64,000 nt of DNA from Echinometra lucunter (lineage: Eukaryota; Echinodermata; Echinoidea; Camarodonta; Echinometridae): NCBI GenBank assembly GCA_029962745.1, contig CM057162.1, positions 7,571,080-7,635,079 on the forward strand. Direction: 5' to 3'. Of this stretch, positions 1 through 10,394 are shown piece after piece. The position numbers were made by a program, and so were the translations under genes. Below the pieces are notes generated by a model, which made no database searches, had not been told where the DNA came from, and saw nothing but the letters and a program-made list of their open reading frames with translations. How positions within the stretch are numbered: position 1 is the first letter of the stretch; each line of letters begins with the position of its first letter.

Positions 1-522
1 TTACTTCTGTGTATTCTGTTATTTTTGCGGTTCTGATATAACAAGGATTGAATATAACATGATTGCCATGTTAACAAGGAGCTTGTAAGAATGAGTTTCA
101 ATTGTATTTGACTTTTGAAAGATGCTTGGTGAAAGTCACTTTTAATGAGGATCAAAGGAAAGCTAGAAGATATAATGGAAACTTTGGCATGGAATTAGCT
201 CTGGAATTAGTCTTCATAATGTGATCATAAGAATATAAGGCTGTTCTTAGCAAATCACCAACACAGATCTCGGTATGTGTATTGTTAAATACACATACAA
301 AACATCACTAATTTCTCAATAAAATTGGTCTCGTTTGTGTATAAATTTCAAGAACATTTTTACATGTACATGCTACATGTACAACAGTGTCAAAATGGTT
401 GATAGTACTACTTCTAATGCTTGTGATATATTTTTCATAAAATTGGTTACCACAGTGTAATTATACTGCACTGATCCCTCAATTTTATAATTTGAAGTTA
501 CATGTGTGTCTGCTGATAGCAA

Positions 523-707
523 CCTGGGATGGTATTCTGAAAATAGCGTTATCTTTGCAATCAGAAATAGCATACGCCATTGGCTCACATCACGCTCTTT
601 TGTCACAGTTTATACCAACCATAAGTATGCATTTTAAATTTGTTATGACAATTAACATTGTGAAGATAAGACAAAAGATAACACGATTTTCAGAATACCA
701 GCCCAGG
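523..707. mobile_element. Palindromic MITE, copy 1
   Basis: Terminal inverted repeats read cctggg-xx-GGTATTCTGAAAAT at the left and its complement at the right, with about 185 bp in all. The same element lies at 26413-26616 in opposite orientation. The matching place in the right arm (near 32455-32485) lacks it, so it inserted after the arms were duplicated. There is no coding capacity. Confidence 0.75.
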
Positions 708-1106
708 ATTATTTGATACAAAATAAAAACTTCATAACTTTCTTTGAATTGGTGATCTCTCATAATATGTGCAGTCTAGACTAGGGAGAGACATGGAAGG
801 ATGATGGAAGAGAGATAGGCAGACACATACAGAGAGAAAGATAAATAGAAAGAGTGAGGGAGAGACAGTAAGAGAAACAAATAAGAGCAGAAAGGAAGAT
901 ATAGATTTTTAAAAGACGTATCCAATGTATATGTGAGCCTTGGTAGACATTAAACAAATGAACAGAGAAAGATAAAGAGAAGGGGAGAGAGTGAGGGGGG
1001 GTAGCAAGAGAAAGGAATATGAACCAAAAGAGTGATCAAAAAAGACATTGAAAAAGTATATGTGTATTTTACATACAGTTCTGAGTAGAAACAGAGATAA
1101 TCAAAT

Positions 1107-2397
1107 CAGTGGCGTAATGAGCCAAAATATTTGGGGGGGCTCAATCTTTGCGAGGAGTGAAGCGACCCAACCTGAGGCAGTGTAGGGACCGAGCCGGGGT
1201 ACCCCCCCCCCCTTCACATTACGGAGCTTCATTTTTTCGATTTAAATTCCAACTTCAGTTCAGTTCAATTTTTATTTTCTCTCATTTCCAACAAAAGTAT
1301 TTCATTTTAGTGGGGGCGGTAGTGAGCACGCGAAGCGCGCTCCCTAGGGGGGAGGGTGCAGGGAGGGGGGAGATTCCCCCCTCCCGCGCGAAGAGCGGAA
1401 GCTCCAACATTTGATGACATGTTTGATGACATGTACTGTTATGGATAAACGTGTCATGAATCTACCGACCGGAAAAGGATATTTTTTCATGAACTTGGAA
1501 ACATGATTATGAAAACATGCAGCCCAAATAATCTTAAGTTTCAAACAAATGCCAACGTTACACAAAATACTTTATTACTTATGATAATAATACAGACAAA
1601 GACACTGTGAAATAAAACGGACGAGCATGGAGAGGGTGTGATGCGGTGGAGTACCAGGGTTTCACTCCCACAGTGGCGTAGCTAGGATTTCATTTTAGTG
1701 GGGCGGTTGTGAGCGCGCGAAGCGCGCTCCCTAGGGGAAGGCCATAGGGGGAGGCAGGGGGAGGGTGCAGGGATCGAGGGGGGAGTTTTCCCCCTCCCGC
1801 ACGAAGCGCGGAAGCTCCGACGTTTCTTTGAATTGTTCCTTGTCTGCTCCCGCTCTTCTTACGTTCTCTTACCTTTTTTCTTTTCTCGCTGCTGCTTTTT
1901 TCCTTCTACTTTTTCTTTCTTTTTTTATTGGTGTTTTGGAGGGATGACCGCCCCCATCGCCCCCCCCCCTCCCCTCCCCCCTGCTACGCAAGTGCACTCC
2001 CATGGTAAAGGAGGTTTTTTTTTGCAGTATTGATAGTTTGCAACTCTGTAAAAGAACACTATTTGGGACTGCAAACTTAAAGCCCGTGTCTAGTTTTGGT
2101 AAATCTAAGAATATTCATTATCAAAGTTTGAATCCATTGTCAGATAAACAGATAAAACCAAGTGTTATATCATAAAACACATCAGTACTGATATGATATT
2201 ATCGTGTTTTCTGCCTTGCTATGCATGCTATTTTGGAAATTGTGAATGCGTTACTTAACAGTAGAAAGGGGGTCTAGGGAGAAGTAATGAAATTCGTGTG
2301 ATAACACTTATATAAAATTGAAAATAAACCATGCTTGAAATTTATTTGGGGGGGGGGCGGGCGCCCCCAAGCCCCCCCCCCCTCCAGTACGCCAGTG
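1107..2397. mobile_element. Non-autonomous hAT-like transposon (host of a nested copy)
   Basis: The ends are CAGTGGCGTA and TACGCCAGTG, flanked by the 8-bp direct repeat AATCAAAT (1099-1106 and 2398-2405). CA-TG ends with an 8-bp duplication are typical of hAT transposons. The interior has G-runs, GC-rich 'gcgaagcgcgctcc' patches and no transposase. A related element is inserted at 1671-1994. The right arm of the inverted duplication shows a single gtttggtt at the matching site near 32045 and no element. Confidence 0.8.
1671..1994. mobile_element. Nested non-autonomous hAT-like transposon
   Basis: Ends CAGTGGCGTAGC and GCTACGCAAGTG are flanked by the exact 8-bp repeat CACTCCCA (1663-1670 and 1995-2002). 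It sits inside the element at 1107-2397 and shares its GC-rich core (agcgcgcgaagcgcgctccc) and poly-G/C tracts. It is 324 bp long with no coding capacity. Confidence 0.85.
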
Positions 2398-2404
2398 AAT
2401 CAAA

Positions 2405-3030
2405 TATGGGAGATTAATGAGAGGAGGTAAGGAAATTGATTTTATACAGGAAAGGGGAAGAGAGAGAGAGAGAGAGAGATTAAAAATGAGAAAACCACAG
2501 AGATGACCAGGCAGAGATGACCAGACAGAGGATTCGTGAGTAAAAAGATGAATACACGGGGGGAGGGGGAGGGAGTAATAAGGGGGAAGAGATTTCAGGA
2601 CGTAAAGGCTTTTTATGAAAAAGTAGAGTATGTACAGTATATTAGACATGAAAATGAAGGACATGGGGAGAGAAGATGGAGATAGAATGAGAAGGAATGT
2701 AAGTAATGTTGAAGAGAAGAAAATAAGTAAAGATGGAGTATACTGTAAAGAAAGGGAGAGAGGGGAAGACGAAACAGATTCAACATTGACGAAGGAAAAA
2801 GATGAAAAACTTGACATGATAGTACTGGATAGGCCTATAGATATAGGAGTGATTAAAAGAATGAAAAGGAATGTAAAGAAAGATGAAGAGAGAAAAAGAA
2901 AGAGATGGAAGTATGTAAAAAGAGGGAGAAAGAGAGGGCGAGGGAAACAGATCTTAAAATTAAGACAAAACAGGAGGGAAAAATGAGTAAACATGATAAT
3001 AGGCCTACTAATTAATCATGTTAAAGTATC
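2405..3030. repeat. Purine-rich low-complexity tract
   Basis: This stretch is dominated by G and A on the plus strand, including a (GA)n run near 2459-2480. Long open frames on both strands follow from the biased composition and are not taken as genes. The mirror pyrimidine-rich tract is at 31200-32400 in the right arm. Confidence 0.7.
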
Positions 3031-3042
3031 AGTTCAGTTCAG

Positions 3043-4106
3043 TTTATTCACACACCTCACAAAAAGTAACTAACCACTTTGTCTTTTGATCATAGCTCAA
3101 ATATAATGTGTTGTATCGGACAAGTTTTAATAGAATTCAAAAGAAACTTTAATTCCAAACATTTTGACACTTAATTTATTCAAATCGAATAAAGAATGTT
3201 ACCACAATGACAATTCATATGCAAATACCCCCAAAATAAAAGTTGCAGCAATTACTATTGATATGGCAGTCTCTATTCACAGAATTGATTTCTGGTTGTC
3301 ACTTCATCTCTTTGTTTTCGGACAATGAATAGGGTTTAAAACTAAAACACTGAGGTGAGTTATGACATTGATTACAGTCAAAACATGTGTCTATCAAATG
3401 GATGTCATGCAAGGAAACGTGTCAGCGCTCAAAAGTAGGTTTTCTGTCCGGGAAGATGCCATCTCTCATTTTCAGACTACTTAGGCATCCTTTTGAGCGC
3501 TGACCCTTTTCCTTGCCGACAATCATTGCCTCATGCATTTGGAATGACTTTGTCTGGCACATGTTTTGACCATGTTGACTGTCATTAATTCTGTAGACCA
3601 CCTCTGTGATTTTTTGTTTTGGGGGGAATTTTTTGTACCATATTTTCCTAAAACAAAGAGATGAAGTTGACAGCCAGAATCCATTCTGTGAATAGAGAAT
3701 ACCATATATATATAGGGACTGCTGCAACTTTTATTTTGTTTTTGGTTTGTTTGTTTGTTTGTTATTTTTTTGCATGTACCATATACAGGAAGAATACCGT
3801 ATATAGGGATTGCTGCAACTTTTATTTTTTTATTTTTTCATTTTTTTTATTTTTTGCATATACCATATATAGGAAGAATACCATAATATAGGGATTGCTG
3901 CAACTTTTATTTTGGGGGTATTTGCATATGAATCGCCATTGCTCATATTCTTTATTCGATTTCAACAAATGAAATGTCAAAATGTTTGGAATTAAATTTT
4001 CTTTCAAATTCTGTTAAAAGTTGTCCGATACAACACACCTTATTTGAGCTATGATCCAAAAACAAGGTGGTTAGTTACTTTTTGTGAGGTGTGTATTTGA
4101 ATAAAG
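3043..4106. mobile_element. Foldback element with long terminal inverted repeats
   Basis: About 250 bp at the left (cacacacctcacaaaaag, ...catagctcaaata..., ...ttgcatatga...) recurs in reverse complement at the right end, which closes with ctttttgtgaggtgtgt. The middle contains an inner hairpin (gtcagcgctcaaaag / cttttgagcgctgac, 3421-3506) and three copies of a roughly 90-bp unit ending in ttgctgcaacttttatttt. The right arm of the inverted duplication has no counterpart. No transposase is present. Confidence 0.75.
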
Positions 4107-4876
4107 TAGAGATGAAAAAAAACCTGCTATCAGCTATCACGCTGTTTTTCAGCATGTCCACATGGAACATTTAAATATACATATTATAATACAATTAAGA
4201 ATTTAAAAACCAAACAAAACCAACAACATTATTACAACAGGATGAATTACAACGATAATAGAATTCGTCATAGAATCGTGACGAATTCGGTGGTCTGTTG
4301 GCGTCTTTAAGGTAGGGGGTATTATGAGATTATTTTGATGAATTATGAGAGTATTTTGATGAATACATTGAAATAATTTTATAGATAAAGTTAGAACTAG
4401 TGAGAGAGAATGAAGAGAACAAGAGGGAAATAAATAAATTTTGGAGTATGTTATAGAAAGAGGGCGAATGAAAGAGAAAGAAAGAGAGGTGGAGCAAAAA
4501 CAACATAATTAGGGCTCTAGATTCAGACAGATCGAGAGGAGACAAAAAATAGATGAATGGAATGGAATGAGGAAATGTGATTAAGGCAAGTATAATGAAC
4601 AGCGCCACCTCGGGCTGAGTCACAGGAAAAGATGAAGGAGGACCCCCTGTTATATGTTTTTCCCTTTATAGACACGTCAAACAGGCAGCATTTAACAATT
4701 TTGTACGCCCGCTTTGAATTCTTGTGTCCATTCAGTGAAAAGGATATGCTTTGGTCGGGTCATAATCAGATATTTATCCCCATTTTTATGGGAAAATATT
4801 ACGAAATTTTCTATACAATTTTCCAAACCTGAGTGTCCAAAAAAAAAAAATTTCTATTAAAAAGTGTTTTCAGGTC

Positions 4877-4907
<31 letters not shown>

Positions 4908-5448
4908 GGGAGGGGGGTCTTCTTCTCTTTGTAAGGACACGTGTTTATAAATCAAGACTAGGTTAACCCACTGGCTACTGAAACCGGTTTGTCTCTGTAT
5001 TAAAGAAAATCCTCAAGTCGAGTCGTTTTTAAATCAAAGCTAAAATAGAATAATAGGCCTACAGATCAAAGAACAAAATCGAACATGGAAAGTTATACTT
5101 ATATGAAATCTTCTATTTTAAACACTACCAAACTTAAAGCCATGCATTTGCCATACAATTTTTGGACAACTCTCAACAGGTTTTGTATACGGAATTTCCT
5201 AGATACTTTATTATCACGAGGTCTTGTACGTAATGGAGAAAGCAAATCAAAGCAATCCCACGTTATACAGTTTTTTTTTCGCTTTAAAAAAGGTGGAAAA
5301 TTAAGCCAAATGAGAATGTTCAATCATGTGTGGACAAAAGATATTGAGAGTTATGCAAAGATGTCATCAACGGTCAGATCAGATTCCACGTTCTCTTTCA
5401 GTGTCTCCTCTGACCTTTCATCCTCCTTTATCCCTCTATCCTTCTAGT

Positions 5449-5845
5449 CACCGGCGTAAATCCACTCTGAGGAGCGGGGGGGGGGGGGGGGTGATTGGCT
5501 TTTTTGACGATTTTTTTTCTGTCGATCTCACACTTAAGTATAAGCACACACCCTCACTAACCCCTACAGACCCCCCTACACACACATTTTAATACTTATT
5601 TTGCGAGCGAGCGAGCCAAAAATAACCACTTTTGGGGTTTTCAATCGCATTTTCAAATAGAAATTCTAAAATATGATGGTTGTTTATGACAGATATTCAA
5701 AGATTTTACTAACGGATTAATTAAAATATATTTTCTTTCTTAAAAAGTGGGGGGGGGGGGGGATTTTTGTACACGTCATCCCCCCTCTCCTAAAAGTGGG
5801 GGGATATATCCCCCCATCCCCCCCCCCCCGGGATTTACGCCAGTG
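5449..5845. mobile_element. Non-autonomous hAT-like transposon
   Basis: Ends CACCGGCGTAAATCC and GGGATTTACGCCAGTG are flanked by the 8-bp repeat CTTCTAGT (5441-5448 and 5846-5853). G-runs and C-runs lie just inside the ends. The corresponding right-arm sequence near 30310-30340 runs through without the element. It is 397 bp long and non-coding. Confidence 0.85.
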
Positions 5846-7640
5846 CTTCTAGTCATCTTCCTCTTCGTCATGTTGGAGGAATTCCTGCCATTTCTTCAGT
5901 CTCTCTTTCTCTCCTTGTCTGTTTCTTCTATCTAGTAGTCAGCCTTTCCATCCCAGTGGAAGACCTCCAGCTTGGCAAACCATTTATTTACAGGGACTCC
6001 CGCGTCGTTCGAGGCATGAGACGGTCAACTTCCTCCAGCTTGATCTATCTTTGGTCAGTTCATCAAGGTATAGTGTAAAAAAAAATAGAAAAGTTAATGT
6101 GGTCATAACTTTCTAATTCTTGTCCGATTTCGTAAAAATTTCGCTGATCTGTTCTTATTCACTCTTAGCTTTGATTATCTTTTTAACTACTTGGGCTGTT
6201 CAGTTTCCTTTAAACCTATCATAATTATGGGAAAAGGAGAATTCAGTAGTCAACGAGTTAAAAAATGGTTAAATCGAATGATTAAGTATCCAACTTGATT
6301 TGATTTAATTCATTTTTCTTTACATTCACTTTAGTAACATTTTAGAATTTTGGTAACATATATACAAAAAGTACTCTTTTAAAAATAATCATAAATAAGT
6401 ATTCGTAACAATCATTTTTTCAAAAATGAGAAACGATATGATAGTGAAATTATTGTAATTCATTGAACATAAAAGCATTTGCGGAAGAAGGATTGCCATT
6501 ATAAACAATCTGCTTGAAAATAATTATGGCAACCCCAAATAATAAACAAAGTCATGTTAAATCAGCAGAATGGATAAAAATAACTGAAATCCTTATTAAA
6601 AGTATAGTGACATTCTGTTATGATAAGCTTTAGAAAATATAGCCAGGAAAAGTAAGAGAGGGGGGGGGGAGAGGGAGAGAGAGGGGTGAAAAGGGGAAAG
6701 AAAAAAATTATATTGGCAATTTTTGTCACCAATTTTAGTTAAGGAAGTAGAATCTTGTTTTAATACCATTCCTCTTCTTTACAACATTACGAGGAATCAC
6801 TCATAGGTGCCCTTGCTTTTCCTCGTCCTGTTTTTAAGTTTGCACAGATTATATGAAACTGAATTAAGAATGCAAGAAAAATATCATTATTGAATCCTCT
6901 CTGAGCAATTACCTTGGCCTTGTTCACTCATAGGTCAACTGGGTCTGAAATTCGGTTGAGGAATTTATATGTGATCGATCCTCTCAAACTATGCATACTC
7001 TAATTTTCCCATTCATCATGATTTATGGTGTTTATATCATTGTTATCATACCATAAGACGTTATTCATGTGTAGGTGTAGAGATAAAATGTTGCCCGCGG
7101 GTGGCGTCTCTTAATTGTTCCACTAAATCAACTGTTAAGTATTTATAAGCGAGGAAAGCGAGCGAGCAGCAAATTGAATGGCAAGACTCATTTTGTCTGA
7201 AATGATTTCAAAGATGCACCACTAATTACGGCTTAGTTGATATGCATCCATATCATGAAAGGTATAAATAAGGAATAAAAACATTAATTTGGATGTGTTG
7301 AATCTTTGCTTATCAAAGTATTAGAATATGTAGAAAGCTAATCAAATAAGATTCATTTCAATTCATTTATTTCCATTTCCAACAAAAACGTTACATTACA
7401 AAGCAAAGAAGAAGCAACAATATACAGTACAACTGGTGTGTTGGGTTTATTTTTAAGGATAGCGTGTGAAAAAAGAGGGATTCACTAAAAAGCAAGGCTT
7501 AAGGAATGTGGATCCCTCAAATAATTGCTTATATTCTAAAGAATACGAATAAATCTAGGAAAAAAAAGAGAAGAATCACAAACTGGTTTTTGTATGTTTT
7601 TGTTGTTGTTTTTCGGGGAGCCCATGAAGGTGGGGAAAAA

Positions 7641-8974
7641 AAAATCCATTCTGACCAAATCAGAAATTCATTGGAACATCAATGAGTCCCCTCCCCGCTT
7701 TCAATTCTGTAGTATGGGATAAACCCTCTCATGTAGCAACTTTTTGAACTTTTGATAACTGCGAGGTGATGATCCGTTCAAACATTATCACACAAAATTG
7801 CTCTGCATCATTTCAAAATGACCGAAATACCGGAAGAGAATCCATATGAGACCAAGAAGACAAGATATCCCTAAGCGAAATCGTCTTTCCTTTGAAGTTG
7901 CATTTTGATTAGTTCATATCTGTCAATTTTCGACGCTTTTCACGCAGTATTATTTTTGTATATGATTTGTATTTTGCTGAATTATGCTGTAGTAACTGCT
8001 TTACGAAATTGATTGAATGTTCGAAAATTGATTGTGTTACATATAGATTGTATACATCACAAATCATTTTTTTTTTTAAGGGAGGGGCAAGTATAACAGA
8101 CTATAGGAGGAACTGATATAACTGGGAAAGTCTATTTTCGGGTGAAAGCGCTAATTGACAAAGATTTTGTCTTAAATGATACTGAATATGATGTCAGCCA
8201 ATCATCTGACCAAAAATGAATAAACAAATAAATTTGATAAATTATTGCTTGGAGGTAAGACTTCCCATCACCGACCTATCTCCATTTGCGTCACAGTCTG
8301 GCAATTGATCTATCCTTTATTTTTCTCACTGAGTAATTTGAAATATATACGTCTGCTTTGCTCTCTTTCACCTGAGATCTTTCGCCCTTGCTGCTGTTGG
8401 GGGACAAACGTAGACTTCAGAGACGTAGTGTTATTAGTGTTGGCTTCATTCTTTAATTTTCCCTCTCAGATCAAACTTATCAAGTCGAGATACTGAATCG
8501 CCTGTCCAACATATAACTGCCCGCTTAAAAATAGATGCAACCAATTAATACTGTTTGATAGTCCAAACTCTACCTACAGCTTTGAAACCTGTTTTTTTCA
8601 CCAAACATCATGACATTCAAGCAGTGGGTTAAAGAGACTGAACATTTAATGTGTTTACCTATCTTTGTGTCTATCATTCTCCCAAACAGTTCATGAATAG
8701 AGTCATTTTCGCTGGTCAGTGGAAATAGAGACCCTTTCTATTTCAGCGTGGTCAGTTTGTTGAATTTGCCTAACTGTAAGACATGCCAAGCCTAGCCCTG
8801 TGACCACAACACACTAATATACCGGTATACATATCAATAATTTTCTTCTCCTTATTGTTGTCGGTTGTTTTGCGGGACTTTTAGTGGTCCAGCTATTGTG
8901 AAGGAATTTCAAGGACCCCCCCCCCCCATTCCCCATGTAGTCCACCTCGTTCACTCGCGTTAAACAAATAAGTT
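7641..8974. other. Non-coding stretch, no feature recognised
   Basis: I see no convincing exon, RNA gene or repeat boundary here, apart from a short poly-C run near 8917-8930. If the left duplication arm continues here, its partner would fall in the N gap at 27970-28469. Confidence 0.5.
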
Positions 8975-9350
8975 CACTGGTGTAGCCAGGAATTTTGAAG
9001 GGGGGGGGGGCAAGGCGACGGAGCGAAGCGACCTAGCGGGGGAACTAGGTGTGGGCCTGCCAGGGTAGGGAGATTTTTGAAAAATCGTGCAAGAAAATGT
9101 TATTTCTGTACCTAAAATACAGTATGAGGGGTAACTTATATGAGAAGTGGCTATTATGCTAATCCCTTATACCCCCGGAAGCCCCCGCCCCTTCCTTCGC
9201 TCTTTAATTTTTTCCACTCCGATCCGATCAATGTGGGACGATGAGCCCCTGGCTGTGGCGCCGGAAGAAGTCCCCCCCCCCCCCCCCCGTCAACAGGGGG
9301 CATGGCATGGCATGACCCCCTTGTACCCCCGCCCCTTAGCTACGCCAGTG
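8975..9350. mobile_element. Non-autonomous hAT-like transposon
   Basis: Ends CACTGGTGTAGCC and GCTACGCCAGTG are flanked by the exact 8-bp repeat AATAAGTT (8967-8974 and 9351-9358). It has the family's G-run, 'cggagcgaagcgacc' core and C-run. It is 376 bp long and non-coding. Confidence 0.85.
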
Positions 9351-9524
9351 AATAAGTTCCTCTTACCAAAATCTTGGCTAATAATGATGCATGATGCCAG
9401 CGGTAAGGACGGGAAGTCCACACGAAGTTTGATCATTCCAGGAGGACACGCCCCCTTTGCTTGGCTGTGCATGTGAGGAGCGAATCAGAGGCAGGCAGAG
9501 AGTGGTAGAGCGGGATAAAAAATC

Positions 9525-10024
9525 NNNNNNNNNNNNNNNNNNNNNNNNNNNNNNNNNNNNNNNNNNNNNNNNNNNNNNNNNNNNNNNNNNNNNNNNNNNN
9601 NNNNNNNNNNNNNNNNNNNNNNNNNNNNNNNNNNNNNNNNNNNNNNNNNNNNNNNNNNNNNNNNNNNNNNNNNNNNNNNNNNNNNNNNNNNNNNNNNNNN
9701 NNNNNNNNNNNNNNNNNNNNNNNNNNNNNNNNNNNNNNNNNNNNNNNNNNNNNNNNNNNNNNNNNNNNNNNNNNNNNNNNNNNNNNNNNNNNNNNNNNNN
9801 NNNNNNNNNNNNNNNNNNNNNNNNNNNNNNNNNNNNNNNNNNNNNNNNNNNNNNNNNNNNNNNNNNNNNNNNNNNNNNNNNNNNNNNNNNNNNNNNNNNN
9901 NNNNNNNNNNNNNNNNNNNNNNNNNNNNNNNNNNNNNNNNNNNNNNNNNNNNNNNNNNNNNNNNNNNNNNNNNNNNNNNNNNNNNNNNNNNNNNNNNNNN
10001 NNNNNNNNNNNNNNNNNNNNNNNN
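9525..10024. other. Assembly gap (500 N)
   Basis: Exactly 500 unknown bases, the usual placeholder for a gap of unknown size. Open frames spanning it are meaningless. The upstream exons of the LRR gene that starts at 10221 may lie here or be much farther away. Confidence 0.99.
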
Positions 10025-10220
10025 TGCAAATATTTACTACACACCAATGAAAATTGATTGAGTGCAGTATTAGTCGTCGTACGATGCAATGCACGCACAA
10101 TGCAATGTGCACAGTGCAGCACTAGGTGTTCAACGTGGTCAGTGCCTCAGTCTCACATTATTGGATATCGATAGCTAAATAGCTCGTTATTGTAAAAAGT
10201 GACGTCATGTACTCTTGCAG

Positions 10221-10394
10221 GTCCAAACACTGAAACTTCAAGTAGTCTTCTGTCTCACTCCAGCCTCATCACATGACCTAGCAGAAGCACTGTGTTCTAT
10301 GCCAAACCTGAATGACCTGACACTGGATACAATGGATCTCAGATTCATTAATGAATTCTGCTCTACATCAAAAGCAAGGGCATCATCCTTACAG
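10221..10394 (+). CDS. Exon: NLR-type leucine-rich repeat module
   Basis: The exon follows a tcttgcag acceptor and ends at a cag|gtatgt donor. It encodes 58 residues in phase 0-0, beginning VQTLKLQ and ending KARASSLQ. The central part, LAEALCSMPNLNDLTLDTM, is a classic LRR (LxxLxLxx) and resembles the repeat modules of the expanded echinoderm NLR family, where one symmetric exon encodes one repeat pair. LRRs in such proteins form the ligand-sensing or autoinhibitory part C-terminal to NACHT. No NACHT domain is visible; the gap ends 196 bp upstream. Confidence 0.75.

Larger units (their letters stand above)
1..7640. repeat. Left arm of a large inverted duplication
   Basis: Much of this stretch reappears in reverse complement at 28470-33280. 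Matching blocks include 1-205 with about 32840-33280, 720-1106 with 32040-32430, 2398-3030 with 31400-32040, 4330-4840 with 30900-31400, 5085-5448 with 30300-30700, 5940-6200 with 29800-30070, 6720-6900 with 28830-28990 and 7320-7640 with 28470-28800. The copies differ by many substitutions and indels, so this is not an assembly echo. The match is already present at base 1, so the arm continues beyond the window. Additional length in this arm comes from mobile elements listed separately. No coding region is supported inside the arm. Confidence 0.85.

Noticed and set aside
2308..2994. 228-codon minus-strand frame, Phe/Ser/Leu/Pro-rich
   Set aside because: It lies in a purine-rich tract and runs into a hAT element; composition explains the absence of stops, and the right-arm counterpart does not keep the frame.
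5085..5592. 120- and 88-codon plus-strand frames
   Set aside because: The matching right-arm sequence does not preserve the frames and one runs into a hAT element; no known domain.
9378..10122. Long open frames crossing the N block
   Set aside because: They consist mainly of unknown residues; the frames exist only because N does not encode stops.
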